A stretch of 60,962 nucleotides of DNA from assembly GCA_016713305.1 (NCBI GenBank), contig JADJPK010000001.1, positions 1 through 60,962 on the forward strand. Reading direction: 5' to 3'. Source of the DNA: Betaproteobacteria bacterium (GTDB lineage Bacteria > Pseudomonadota > Gammaproteobacteria > Burkholderiales > Ga0077523). This document shows, piece after piece, positions 8,849 to 16,975 of the stretch. The notes beneath the pieces were generated by a model. It was not told the DNA's origin. It worked only from the letters and a program-made list of their open reading frames with translations, and searched no databases. Positions within the stretch are counted from its first letter, which is position 1, and the number at the start of each line of letters is the position of its first letter. A program made the position numbers and the translations under genes.

Positions 8849-10914
8849 GTGACGCTGGTGGCCCTGCTGCTGGCCGCGCTGGCGCTGCCCGGCTTCTCCC
8901 TGGATCGCTCGCATCCGCACTGGTGGCTGGGCGTTCTGGTGCTCCCGCTCTGGTTGTCGCTCCTGCTGCTGGTGATGCGGCCGCTGCTGCTGCTGCTGAC
9001 CCTGCCCCTGAACAGCCTGACCCTGGGCCTGCCCACGCTGTTCTTCAACGGCCTGATCCTGTGGACCAGTTCGCTGGGCTCGTGGACGCTGGTGATCGAC
9101 GGCTTCGACCAGGCGCTGCTGGGCTCGTTCATCATCACCGCCGTCTCGGCCGCGCTGACCGGCTGGCTGGGCGTGGATGAGGCCTACCCGTTCTACCAGT
9201 CGCTGCTGTACCGAATCGGCCGCCGCTTCGGACCGCGTAGCGAGCGCCCGCCCGCGCGCGGGCTGCTGATCCTGCAGGTGGACGGCCTGTCGCGCGCCAG
9301 CCTGCGCCGCGCCCTGGCGCGCGGCCGCATGCCGGCGGTCTCGGCGATGCTGGCCCGCGGCACGCACAGGCTGAACGTGTGGCACTGCGGCATCCCCTCG
9401 AATACGCCGGCGGTGCAGGCCGGCTTCTTCTACGGCGACCGCGACAACGTGCCGGGCTACCGTTGGTACGACCGCCGCGAGCAGCGCTTGCGCGTGGTCA
9501 GCCAGCCGGACGACCTGCGGCGCCTGGAGCGCATGGTGGCCGTCGGCAACCGGCCGCTGCTGGAGGGCGGCAGCTGCATCAACACGTTCATGTCCGGCGG
9601 GGCGGCCAAGCGGCTGATGGCGGTCAGCGCGCTGGGTGAGCGCTCGGCGCCGCGCCGCCTGGGGGAGAACGCCGACTTCAACCTCTTCTTCCTGAGCCCC
9701 ACGGACCTGACCAAGGCCGTGCTGGCGGCCGCCTGGGACTTCCTGGCCGGCTTCGCCTTCGCGATGGCGGGTCGCTTCGACCGCGTGCGGCCGCGGCTGC
9801 GCTACACACCGCGGCGCGCGGCCCAGCGCGCGGTGGCCAACGCGTTCCTGCGCGAGGTGTCGTTCTTCTGGCTGAAGCAGGACATGGTGCGCGGGGTGCC
9901 GGTGATCTACTCGAACTTCGTCGGCTATGACGAGGTGGCGCACCACTCGGGCCCCGACACGGTCGAGGCGCAGCTGACGCTGTCGGCCTTCGACCGCAAG
10001 CTGCGCATCCTGGGCCGGCGCGCGCGACGCCGCGCGCCCATCCGCTACGACATCATGCTGCTGTCGGACCACGGGCAGACGCCCAGCGTGCCGTTCCGGC
10101 TGCTCTACGGGCAGACGCTGGAGGAGATGCTGGCAGGCCTGCTGGCCGGCGATGCCGCGGACGGTCCCGTCGTGCGGCGCGCGTTCAGTCCGGACACGAG
10201 CTACACGCTGTCGTTGCTGGCGGGGCTGGAGGAAGTCGACGAGCGGCAGCTGGGCTGGCTGGCGCGGCGCAGCCGAAGCGCGCTGTCGCGCCTGGCCCAC
10301 GCTCGGCCCGGCGAAGCGGACGAGGCGGGCGGCGCGGGCGGCGCGCCCGTGGTGGTCTGCGTGTCGGGCTCGTTGGCGCACATCTACTTCACCGGCAACC
10401 GCGACCCGCAGTTCCTGGAGGACGTGATTGCACTGTACCCGGGCCTGGTCGAGAGCCTGGCCCGCCACCCGGGCATCGGCTTCGTGGCGGCGCGCCGCCG
10501 CTTCGGCGACGCGATGGCCATCTGCGACGACGGCATCCGCAACCTGCTGACCGGCCAGCGCTCGGGCAGCCGCGACCCGCTGGCTCCGTACGCGCGGCGC
10601 GAGCTATGGGCCGGCGAGCTGGCGCGCCTGGTCGGCTACCCCGACACGGGCGACCTGGTGGTCAACGGCGCCTGGCTGCCCGACTGGCGCGGCGGCGGCG
10701 GGCGCATTGTGGTCATGGAGGACCAGGCCAGGCTCGCACGGCGGGCTGGGCGGGCGCCAGACCGAGCCCTTCGTGGTGCTGCCCACCGCGTGGCACGTCG
10801 GCAGGGGAGGACCTGACATCGCCCGAGGCCCTGCACCGGCTGGTCAGCCGCGAGCTGGAGCGGTACCGCCAGGCCGGGCCGGGCGGCGGGGCCGCGGGGC
10901 GGGGGCGGCGCTGA
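8849..10914 (+). CDS. Holin-4-like membrane domain fused to alkaline-phosphatase-superfamily phosphodiesterase
   Basis: The N-terminal ~110 residues are hydrophobic, with four likely membrane helices and PLLLLLTLPLNSLTLGL, as in the phage holin 4 superfamily. After a linker comes a type I phosphodiesterase/nucleotide-pyrophosphatase-like domain. Its metal and nucleophile regions are visible as LLILQVDGLSRASLRRAL, IPSNTPAVQAGFFYG, VIYSNFVGYDEVAHHSGPD and IMLLSDHGQTP. It probably cleaves a phosphodiester at the membrane; substrate unknown. GTG 8849 is the first standard start codon, but a perfect GGAGG at 8790-8794 points to 8801 (GCG AAG AAA GAA), extending the protein by 16 residues if that GCG is a misread GTG. 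The tail after 10735 slips frame twice, ending ERYRQAGPGGGAAGRGRR at 10914. Confidence 0.75.
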
Positions 10915-10934
10915 GCGGCGGGGTTCCTTATCCG

Positions 10935-10950
10935 CTTGCGCCGGCGCAAG
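10935..10950. terminator. GC-rich palindrome after the phosphodiesterase gene
   Basis: CTTGCG-CCGG-CGCAAG lies 20 nt after the stop. It can form a 6-bp hairpin with a CCGG loop but has no T-run, so termination would be weak. Confidence 0.35.
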
Positions 10951-11014
10951 TTCGGGGGCCGCGCGCGTGGCCGACCGGGAACCAGGATACGGATTGCGGC
11001 GTATCATCCCCTTC

Positions 11015-11043
11015 TTGCCTTCGCGGAAGGCGGACCGTATATT
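11015..11043 (+). promoter_or_regulatory. Promoter for the tRNA-Gln/tRNA-Glu pair
   Basis: TTGCCT (11015-11020) is separated by exactly 17 nt from TATATT (11038-11043), 11 nt ahead of the mature tRNA-Gln 5' end. Both boxes are close to sigma-70 consensus. Confidence 0.6.
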
Positions 11044-11054
11044 GGCGCGTCGAT

Positions 11055-11128
11055 TGCCCGGTCGTCCAATGGCAGGACAGCTGACTCTGGATCAGTCGAT
11101 GGGGGTTCGAGTCCTCCCCGGGCAACCA
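11055..11128 (+). tRNA. tRNA-Gln (anticodon CTG)
   Basis: Acceptor TGCCCGG pairs fully with CCGGGCA. The anticodon stem GCTGA/TCAGT encloses the loop CTCTGGA, giving anticodon CTG. The T arm GGGGGTTCGAGTCCTCC is present and CCA is encoded (11126-11128). It is followed after 51 nt by tRNA-Glu, with a perfect palindrome CCGGAATATATTCCGG (11149-11164) between them. Confidence 0.95.
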
Positions 11129-11148
11129 CACTTGCCAATGATTTCGGG

Positions 11149-11164
11149 CCGGAATATATTCCGG
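11149..11164. repeat. 16-bp perfect palindrome between the two tRNAs
   Basis: CCGGAATATATTCCGG. It could be a processing hairpin in the tRNA precursor, or its TATATT could be the -10 of a second promoter for tRNA-Glu. Confidence 0.4.
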
Positions 11165-11179
11165 GTCGCCGAATTTAGT

Positions 11180-11255
11180 GGCCCCTTCGTCTAGTGGCCT
11201 AGGACGCCGCCCTCTCACGGCGGTAACACGGGTTCGAGTCCCGTAGGGGCTACCA
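11180..11255 (+). tRNA. tRNA-Glu (anticodon CTC), integration target of the island
   Basis: Acceptor GGCCCCT pairs with AGGGGCT (one G-U). The anticodon stem CCGCC/GGCGG encloses CTCTCAC, giving anticodon CTC. The T arm is CGGGTTCGAGTCCCG and CCA is encoded at 11253-11255. The gene is intact, but its downstream side is foreign: the minus-strand serine recombinase frame ends within it at 11215. The last 11 bases (AGGGGCTACCA, 11245-11255) recur exactly in the attP-like site at 44574-44584. Confidence 0.95.
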
Positions 11256-12816
11256 GTTCGCCCAGTGTACGAACCTCAGGGAACTGGGGTAGGCGGTACC
11301 AGACCTCGAAAGTACACCGGTCGCGCACGAGCACCTTCTCCACCAACAGGCGGAGAAGGTGCTTCTTTTGTGGGGCTGGAATAGCGCCGACCACGCCGCT
11401 CAGATTGGTCAGTATTTCGTTCAGGAAGTCAGCCCGGATGGCCGGTAGGTCCAGGGCGGCCCGCTGCTCACGCAGGCTGGCAAGCTGCTCGTCGAACTGC
11501 TTCATCTGGGCGGTCAGTTCCGCGACCCGTAGACTGCAGTCCGCCGGTGCCATGGTGCCAGCCTCGAAGGCGGCGAAGTATCGGTCCAGGGCTCCCTGGG
11601 CCTTCGCCCGCTGCCGGTCCATCTGCTTGATCTCCGCTTCGAGCTGGGGCGCGCTCGCTGCCAGCTGGGCCTGAGCAGACTGCCAGACTTCCTCCAGCAG
11701 CGCCTCGTCCCGGAAGACCTTCTGGATTTCATCCAAGATCAGCGGCTCGATCAAATCGGTCCGAACGTAGTCCTGGTCGCACTCCTTGGACTCGAGCCGC
11801 TTGGTGCAGGCGTAGTAGGAGTGCTTCTGGCCCTTCTTGTTGCCGCTGACGCCAACCATGCCGGACCGGCAGCGGCCGCAGCGGATCAGGCCGGTGAGCA
11901 GCCTCTCGTCCTGGTGATGCCACCGCTTGCCGGTTGGCTCCTCAGACCGGGAGTCGAGGATTTGCTTGGCGGCTGCGAATGTACTTTCAGCAATGATCGG
12001 CGGGTGCGGGCTCGCGAACTCCTGCTTCTGCCAACGGAAGCGGCCGACATACATCGGATTCCTGAGGATTTGGAGCACGCTCTTGCGGCTGAACTTGCGA
12101 CCGCGGCGTGTGCGGAAGCCCTCCCTGTTCAGCCGTTGGGCGATGGCGCTCGATCCCTCTTTGCCTTCGATATAGAGTTCGAAGACCTTCCTAACTATCG
12201 GAGCATCGTTCTCGTCAATCTGCAGTCCGGCCTTTGAGTCGAAACTGTAGCCGATGGGGATGCAGCCGCCTGGCCACTGACCCAATTCAGCCTTCTTGAA
12301 CATACCTTTTTTAATTCTGTCGATGATGATGTCGTGTTCGTACTCTCCGACTGCTCCGTGGATTGCAAAGACCAGTTTTCCGGAAGGACCTTCGTCTTCG
12401 ACGTTTTCCCTATCGCTCAGGTATTTGATGCCCAATCGCTTGAGTTCATCAATCAGGAGTCGCAGTTCCCCGCCGTTCCTCGTGAGCCGGTCAATCGCCA
12501 AGAAGGCCAAGTGAGTGAAGCAGCCAGATCGTGCGTCTGCGAGCATCTGCTGCAGCCCAGGACGATTCATGTTCGTGCCGGTAGCGGAGTCCTCATAGAT
12601 TCGGTACTTGGTCCATTCGTCACCGAACTTCTTGTCGCACAGCAATTGGAGAGCGCCAACCTGAGCACTAAGGGTGAACTGCTGTATCTTTTCGCTGCAC
12701 GTGCTCTTGCGGATGTACCAGGCCACGATCGGCATGTCGGTTCGCGCCACTGGAGACATGCCGGGGCCGCTCCTGCGGTCCATCGGTGAATCCAATTTTC
12801 GAGTGCCGCTGCTCAT
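11215..12816 (-). CDS. Large serine recombinase (integrase of element 1)
   Basis: Catalyses site-specific integration and excision of the element. The N-terminal resolvase domain shows AWYIRKST (catalytic Ser in YxRxS), RPGLQQMLADAR, and FLAIDRLTRNGGEL. Next comes the recombinase domain (GYSFDSK..., NREGFRTRRGRKFS, LRNPMYVGRF), then the zinc ribbon LIRCGRCRSGMVG...YYACTKR...CDQD, a coiled coil (about 400-460) and a C-terminal LLVEKVLVRDRCTFEVWYRL. The last residues LVAPTGLEPVLPP are antisense tRNA-Glu, so the stop codon (11215-11217) is supplied by the host tRNA. In the circular form the tail would differ. The true start may be internal (MSPVARTDMPIVAW). It is the last gene of a minus-strand cluster from about 14.6 kb. 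Confidence 0.93.
   Translation of the reverse strand: MSSGTRKLDSPMDRRSGPGMSPVARTDMPIVAWYIRKSTCSEKIQQFTLSAQVGALQLLCDKKFGDEWTKYRIYEDSATGTNMNRPGLQQMLADARSGCFTHLAFLAIDRLTRNGGELRLLIDELKRLGIKYLSDRENVEDEGPSGKLVFAIHGAVGEYEHDIIIDRIKKGMFKKAELGQWPGGCIPIGYSFDSKAGLQIDENDAPIVRKVFELYIEGKEGSSAIAQRLNREGFRTRRGRKFSRKSVLQILRNPMYVGRFRWQKQEFASPHPPIIAESTFAAAKQILDSRSEEPTGKRWHHQDERLLTGLIRCGRCRSGMVGVSGNKKGQKHSYYACTKRLESKECDQDYVRTDLIEPLILDEIQKVFRDEALLEEVWQSAQAQLAASAPQLEAEIKQMDRQRAKAQGALDRYFAAFEAGTMAPADCSLRVAELTAQMKQFDEQLASLREQRAALDLPAIRADFLNEILTNLSGVVGAIPAPQKKHLLRLLVEKVLVRDRCTFEVWYRLPQFPEVRTLGELVAPTGLEPVLPP
11232..11275. other. attL of the island (tRNA-derived B arm + core + P' arm)
   Basis: The left half is the tRNA-Glu T arm and acceptor (B). 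The core AGGGGCTACCA is at 11245-11255. The right half CAGTGTACGAACC (11263-11275) matches the right arm of the complete sites at 44555-44604 and 46279-46325. Homology continues into the recombinase 3' coding region (CAGGGAACTG... GGAGAAGGTGCTT), as expected for the end of an element whose integrase gene abuts its attachment site. Confidence 0.75.
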
Positions 12817-12831
12817 CTGGATGACATCCGC

Positions 12832-13023
12832 CTAGTCTCGACTGCTCGGTTGCAGTGCGCCATCGGGGTTGCCGCCGTCGCCCTTCGTCTCGGCGTTCTG
12901 CTCCATCTGCTCGACGCCCAGCGCCAGCAGGTCGTTCAGCCGGTGAAGCTGGCGGACCAGTTCGGGCAACGTGACCTCGTAGTACTGCCTTCCCATCCGG
13001 GACTCGAAGAACTGGGCGCTCAT
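12832..13023 (-). CDS. Small hypothetical protein next to the recombinase
   Basis: 63 residues, MSAQFFESRMGRQYYEVTLP..., Gln- and acidic-rich at the C-terminus; no family recognised. It sits 15 nt upstream of the recombinase start and 2 nt after the DUF2924 gene stop, so it is one transcript with them. Possibly a recombination accessory protein, judged by position only. Confidence 0.6.
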   Translation of the reverse strand: MSAQFFESRMGRQYYEVTLPELVRQLHRLNDLLALGVEQMEQNAETKGDGGNPDGALQPSSRD

Positions 13024-13025
13024 CG

Positions 13026-13364
13026 TCACGCCTCCGCCTTCGCCGCGGCCTTGGGCTCGACGAGCTTGAAGAAGACAGGGCCCGAGATCGCGTAGCCCGT
13101 GATGTGTCGGGCGACCGCCGTCAGGCTGCCGAAGGTCTGGCCGTCGAACTGGTAGCCGGCCGCGGTGACCTTGATGGTATGGTCCTGGCCCTTGAAGCTG
13201 CGCTTGAGCGTCGTGCCGACCGCGGGAGCGTTCGGGTCGCGGGGGCGGGCAGTGGGCTTGGCCTGGACCGCACGCTCGGCGGCGGGCTTCTGAAGCGGCT
13301 TGGCAGCCGGCTTCTTCGACTTGCTGGTCTGCGACTTCTTGCTGGTCGTCTTCTTTGTCGCCAT
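13026..13364 (-). CDS. DUF2924 domain protein
   Basis: 112 residues. Residues 1-45 are Lys/Ala/Pro-rich (MATKKTTSKKSQTSKSKKPA), which suggests nucleic-acid contact. Residues 45-105 match DUF2924: RDPNAPAVGTTLKRSFKGQD, YQFDGQTFGSLTAVARHITG, SGPVFFKL. DUF2924 genes typically sit beside large serine recombinases in mobile elements, as here. A strong AGGAGG lies 9 nt before the ATG. It resembles winged or RAMA-like DNA-binding domains and may help recombination or DNA recognition; this is inference. Confidence 0.85.
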   Translation of the reverse strand: MATKKTTSKKSQTSKSKKPAAKPLQKPAAERAVQAKPTARPRDPNAPAVGTTLKRSFKGQDHTIKVTAAGYQFDGQTFGSLTAVARHITGYAISGPVFFKLVEPKAAAKAEA

Positions 13365-13381
13365 GGTCGTTCCTCCTGGTT

Positions 13382-13603
13382 CTAGAGCCCGTAACTCGTG
13401 GCGAGCGCTTCGCTGTCGGCCAGTGGCGCAGCGGCGATGCACTCGAGTGCGATCCTGACCTCGACGTCGAACTGAGAGCGGGAGAGGCCATCGAGGCAGC
13501 CATGTTCGATTCGCATCCAGCCCTCGACGTGGCGGGGATCGGCGGCTCCCACCCGGCCGTTGCGGGCCATGGTCTCCCTGATCATCTGCGAGTAGAGGTT
13601 CAC
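13382..13603 (-). CDS. Hypothetical protein (73 aa)
   Basis: MNLYSQMIRETMARNGRVGA... contains no recognised motif. Its start overlaps the stop of the gene at 13600 by 4 nt (ATGA), implying coupled translation. Composition matches the element cluster. Confidence 0.55.
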   Translation of the reverse strand: MNLYSQMIRETMARNGRVGAADPRHVEGWMRIEHGCLDGLSRSQFDVEVRIALECIAAAPLADSEALATSYGL

Positions 13604-14046
13604 AGCTGACTCCCTCCGGCCGTGCGTCCGGCGTTGTAGGCAGCGACGAGCGCTTCGCGGATTGACCAGACGGCCAGCTCGTGGAAGTCGAGTGCGTCGC
13701 TGTTGCGGGTCTCGAGGGTGTCGAGGTGGAGAATCCGGCGTGCGATCTCAGCGATGGCCTGCTCGGCTGCAGTGTCCGGCGCCAGGTTGTCGGCGACACC
13801 CAAGTGGATCTCTCGCGCGCGGTCGAAGCCGCACCAGACGCCGTTGGCGTCGAGGCCGCGGTTCGCTAGTTCGGCGCGCGCCAGGTTGGCGGAGTCGATG
13901 GTGCCGGACTCCATGGCCAGCAGCAGGGCGGTGTGCGCGGTCGAGAACACGTACGCGGGGTTCGTGTCATCGGAGCCCGAAGCAACCTGCTCGCGAACAC
14001 GTGCGCGCGCTGCATCCGATATTCGGCTGGCGGGCTGTGCTGTCAT
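13600..14046 (-). CDS. Hypothetical protein (148 aa)
   Basis: The start is chosen at 14046 because AAAGGAGATGAC directly precedes ATGACAGCACAGCC; a longer frame to 14184 lacks such a site. The product is mostly helical and Ala-rich (YVFSTAHTALLLAMESGTID, LARAELANRGLDANGVWCGF), with no catalytic motif. Coupled to the 73-aa gene downstream. Confidence 0.55.
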   Translation of the reverse strand: MTAQPASRISDAARARVREQVASGSDDTNPAYVFSTAHTALLLAMESGTIDSANLARAELANRGLDANGVWCGFDRAREIHLGVADNLAPDTAAEQAIAEIARRILHLDTLETRNSDALDFHELAVWSIREALVAAYNAGRTAGGSQL

Positions 14047-14092
14047 GTCATCTCCTTTTGCGGCAATGAGTTGCGGCGTTACGACATGACAT

Positions 14093-14260
14093 CTATGCCT
14101 CCGGTCGCTGGTCATAGCAAGGGGATAAGACAGATTCTGGCAGCCGTAACTTGGCTCTGGATGGCGGCTTAGCAGATTCAGCACGAAGCTTCAGGTAGCC
14201 CGTGGCCAGGATCGCTGCGATCTGGGCCAGATCGTCGCTTTTGCCGTCGGAGCGCTTCAC
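14093..14260 (-). CDS. Small hypothetical protein (55 aa, GTG start)
   Basis: VKRSDGKSDDLAQIAAILAT..., read from a GTG at 14258-14260 that overlaps the SpoVG-like gene's stop by 4 nt (GTGA). The predicted helix LAQIAAILATGYLKLRAESA looks like a helical adaptor. Support is only the coupled start and the shared direction. Confidence 0.45.
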   Translation of the reverse strand: MKRSDGKSDDLAQIAAILATGYLKLRAESAKPPSRAKLRLPESVLSPCYDQRPEA

Positions 14261-14574
14261 AGGTTCCGCTCCCCGGCATTGGCAGCAGTTCTGGCCAGCG
14301 CCGCCAATCGCGCCAGCACAGCGTCCTCGACCGCACGTGCCGCCGCACTCGAGATGGGGTTGAAGTACGGGTACTTGTCCCCGGCATCGGTACGCTTGGT
14401 CGGGTAGGTCAGGAACAGCGCGCCGTCGCGCGCGCTCCGCCGGATGGCGATGTTGTCCAGTCGGATGGCGCCCGAGATCACGCAAGAGGCCCAAGCGACC
14501 AGGCCATCAGTGCCGTCGTCGACCAAGCGAACCTTGATATCAGTGATCGAGACGCTGGGATTGGTGTCAGGCAT
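14257..14574 (-). CDS. SpoVG-like protein
   Basis: 105 residues. The body follows the SpoVG pattern: ITDIKVRLVDDGTDGLVAWA, IRLDNIAIRRSARDGALFLT, YPTKRTDAGDKYPYFNPISS, ARAVEDAVL. SpoVG proteins are site-specific DNA/RNA-binding regulators in Firmicutes; phage and plasmid homologues are common and poorly characterised. The start at 14574 is preceded by GGAGGTCAAGGCG, favouring it over an upstream ATG. Repeats lie just upstream (14633-14825), which this protein could bind. First gene of the minus-strand cluster running to the recombinase. Confidence 0.8.
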   Translation of the reverse strand: MPDTNPSVSITDIKVRLVDDGTDGLVAWASCVISGAIRLDNIAIRRSARDGALFLTYPTKRTDAGDKYPYFNPISSAAARAVEDAVLARLAALARTAANAGERNL

Positions 14575-14632
14575 CGCCTTGACCTCCATGCTGAGAACAG
14601 TCTCTAGACCCGGCCGCGGTGGGGCTGAGGCG

Positions 14633-14825
14633 GCTCGGAATCTGACCTGCTCGTTGAGCGGCTCGGAATTCGCTGTGATGAAGCTCGGAATGCCGCGCGA
14701 AAAGCTGGCAATCACTTGCAAGACAGATAGTTGCGTTCAGTGGGTTGGCTCGGAATAGGTTCAAAATGACCCACCCAGCGGGGCATTCCGAGCCCCGCAA
14801 GGGTATATGTTCCGAAGCTCGGAAT
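14633..14825. repeat. Iteron-like GCTCGGAAT repeats
   Basis: GCTCGGAAT occurs at 14633, 14661, 14683, 14748 and 14817 in direct orientation and inverted at 14785. The last copy also forms a palindrome, TTCCGA-AGC-TCGGAA (14810-14824). The cluster occupies the gap between the primase-polymerase stop and the SpoVG-like start. It could be a replication origin (iterons next to a replication gene) or a multi-site operator for the SpoVG-to-recombinase operon. Confidence 0.6.
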
Positions 14826-14831
14826 CTGAGC

Positions 14832-16862
14832 CTAATCATCGTCGTCACCGCAGACCTGCCGCACGACGACCGACAGCTTCCTGGACTTGCGAGACAGCTC
14901 TCCCATCGTCACTTCGAGCACCCCGGCGCGGCAAAGCGTGTCAGCGAGCGCAAGCAAGGCGGTCGCTCGTACGCCGTGGACGGACTTGTATGCGGCCGGG
15001 TCCTCGGCGTTGGTGGGGGAGATGGCGTCGAGGCTGTTCCAGGTAGATTGAATCGTGTTCAGGCTGACGCCCGCACCGCAGATGTCGTCCTCGGTCGGCG
15101 GGGTGCGCTGCTCGCCGGCAACTTGAAACCCGTGATGCAGCAGCGCCTGGTGAAGCCCGGGATGAGCACGGGCAACAGCAGCAAACTGCTCCCAAGGCCC
15201 CGAGACATTCAGCCCGACGCACACCGCACTTTCGCCGTGAGCCTTGATTTCAAAGGTCTTGCTGGCGATTCGCTCGGCATCGCGGAGCTTCACGGCCCGA
15301 AACTCGCGCACATGACCCGACTGGACGATGGAGACCATCCAGTCGCAAGCCCCGAGGAGAACCGAGCTGCCCCGGTAGCTGTCGGAGTACTTGGCAGTGT
15401 GGTGAGCGACAATGACGCAGGTGCCCATGTCAGCGAGCGCCCGCAGATGCGCGGTCAGCAACGTCATTTCGGACTGCGAGTTCTCGTCATGCCCGGGAAT
15501 GCTCGCGGAAAGCGTGTCGACAATCAGAAGGACAGGAGGGCGCCCCCGTTGGCGACACAGTTCCAAGATCGCCGCATGGAGCAGCACCCAGGCGGCAGCG
15601 TCGGCGAGGTCGTTCTGCTCAAGACAGCACACGAAGTCGTCGCAATATTCGACTCCATGGAAGTCACAGTACGCGCGAATTCGGCTTGCCCAGCTCGCAC
15701 TGGCTTCGGGAAGGAGCGCGAGACACCATCCCGCTCTCGTGGGCATAAGCTTTTCATCGCCGAATGCGGGCACCTGACGAGAGACGCTTTGGATGAGCTC
15801 GTGTAACGCGAATGACTTGCCTTCCCCGGGTTTCCCGATGAGGAAGCCGACACCGAAATCGGGAATCAGGTCGGTGAACAGCCACGATTGCGGCGGCCGG
15901 TTTGCAAGATCGGTCATCGAAATGAATCGCGGTCTGAAGGCCGACGATTCCTGCACAATGGGGCCGGGGTCACCAGGCAAGTACGCGGGGCACTCCTCGG
16001 GATAGAACTCTGCCCGCGGCAGTTCGCGCGGTTCGTTGGGTGCATACTTGCCTGCGCTCTCAGCGATGGTCTCCAGTTCGGTGTCTTCCAGCGGCGGCCT
16101 GCACCGAGCGGCGTTCTCATGGCGAAGGAGGGCCAGAATCTGCCCCTGGTCGAGCCCCTGTCCTCGCCACCTCGAGGCGAGCCTGAACAGCGTATCGTTC
16201 CGCTCGCCCTCGACAATTGGGCCCTCCAGCGGCACGGGGCCGTTGCGCTCAGCAGGAGCCGTCGCCGTCAGGAGATCGAGGATGAACTGCGGAACCCCAG
16301 GCAGATGGTCCGGCGGTACATCAAGCACGAAGCCGCCGCGCCATTCATACGAGCGATCGCCACGCACCGTTGGCGGCACCATGAGAAAGCCGCCCGCGGC
16401 GCGAATGTCGACGTGGTCCGCAATCTTGCTCGCGGAGTTCAGGATCGTGACGCCGGCAGGTGCCTTGAAGTAGAGGTGAAGTCCGCCGCGGGGCGTCTCG
16501 ACCGAGGGAACGTATGCGAGCGCCATGCGCTGGTCGGGATCGGCGGGGAACGGATTCGGCGATCCGTCGGGCATGGCGTCCAGATCCAGCACCACCATGC
16601 CGGTTGTCACGATGCCAAGCCCAGTGGCGCTCGGATGCTGATCGAACAGATGATCCAGTTCATCGTGCTTCGGCGGCGTGCTCTGGAATTGCTTCCATGT
16701 GCAAAGTGGCTTCTTGCCGATTGGATCTGCCGGCAGCGGCGTATATCCGAGTTCGAGAAGCCGACGGGCTTCGGCTCGAATCTGCTCGTGAATCGGAGCG
16801 ACGATGCCGCCGGGGTGGCGAGGTTCCAACGAGTGTTTGGCTGGCAAAGAAGGGGTCGCCAC
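14832..16862 (-). CDS. Bifunctional primase-polymerase / RecA-like helicase (replication protein)
   Basis: 676 residues. The N-terminal prim-pol domain shows LGYTPLPADPIGKKPLC, GLGIVTTGMVVLDLDAM (metal-binding DLD), ETPRGGLHLYFKAP and DIRAAGGFLMVPPT. A PriCT-like helical region follows (ERNDTLFRLASRWRGQGLDQ). The C-terminal RecA/AAA_25 motor shows Walker A IGKPGEGKSFA and Walker B VLLIVDTLSAS, plus IVAHHTAKYSDSYRGSS. Such fusions prime and unwind DNA for plasmid or phage-satellite replication. The start is GTG, with GGAGG six nt upstream. Position next to the iteron cluster supports a replication role. Confidence 0.88.
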   Translation of the reverse strand: MATPSLPAKHSLEPRHPGGIVAPIHEQIRAEARRLLELGYTPLPADPIGKKPLCTWKQFQSTPPKHDELDHLFDQHPSATGLGIVTTGMVVLDLDAMPDGSPNPFPADPDQRMALAYVPSVETPRGGLHLYFKAPAGVTILNSASKIADHVDIRAAGGFLMVPPTVRGDRSYEWRGGFVLDVPPDHLPGVPQFILDLLTATAPAERNGPVPLEGPIVEGERNDTLFRLASRWRGQGLDQGQILALLRHENAARCRPPLEDTELETIAESAGKYAPNEPRELPRAEFYPEECPAYLPGDPGPIVQESSAFRPRFISMTDLANRPPQSWLFTDLIPDFGVGFLIGKPGEGKSFALHELIQSVSRQVPAFGDEKLMPTRAGWCLALLPEASASWASRIRAYCDFHGVEYCDDFVCCLEQNDLADAAAWVLLHAAILELCRQRGRPPVLLIVDTLSASIPGHDENSQSEMTLLTAHLRALADMGTCVIVAHHTAKYSDSYRGSSVLLGACDWMVSIVQSGHVREFRAVKLRDAERIASKTFEIKAHGESAVCVGLNVSGPWEQFAAVARAHPGLHQALLHHGFQVAGEQRTPPTEDDICGAGVSLNTIQSTWNSLDAISPTNAEDPAAYKSVHGVRATALLALADTLCRAGVLEVTMGELSRKSRKLSVVVRQVCGDDDD

Positions 16863-16975
16863 GCGCGCCTCCTGCGATCGGATTCAAGTTCCGAAACCAG
16901 GCTGACGCGCTGGTTCCGGTGCAAGCCTCCGTATCGTAGAGAGGGCTCTGCGGCTCGTCTGGGGGGCAAATCTCA

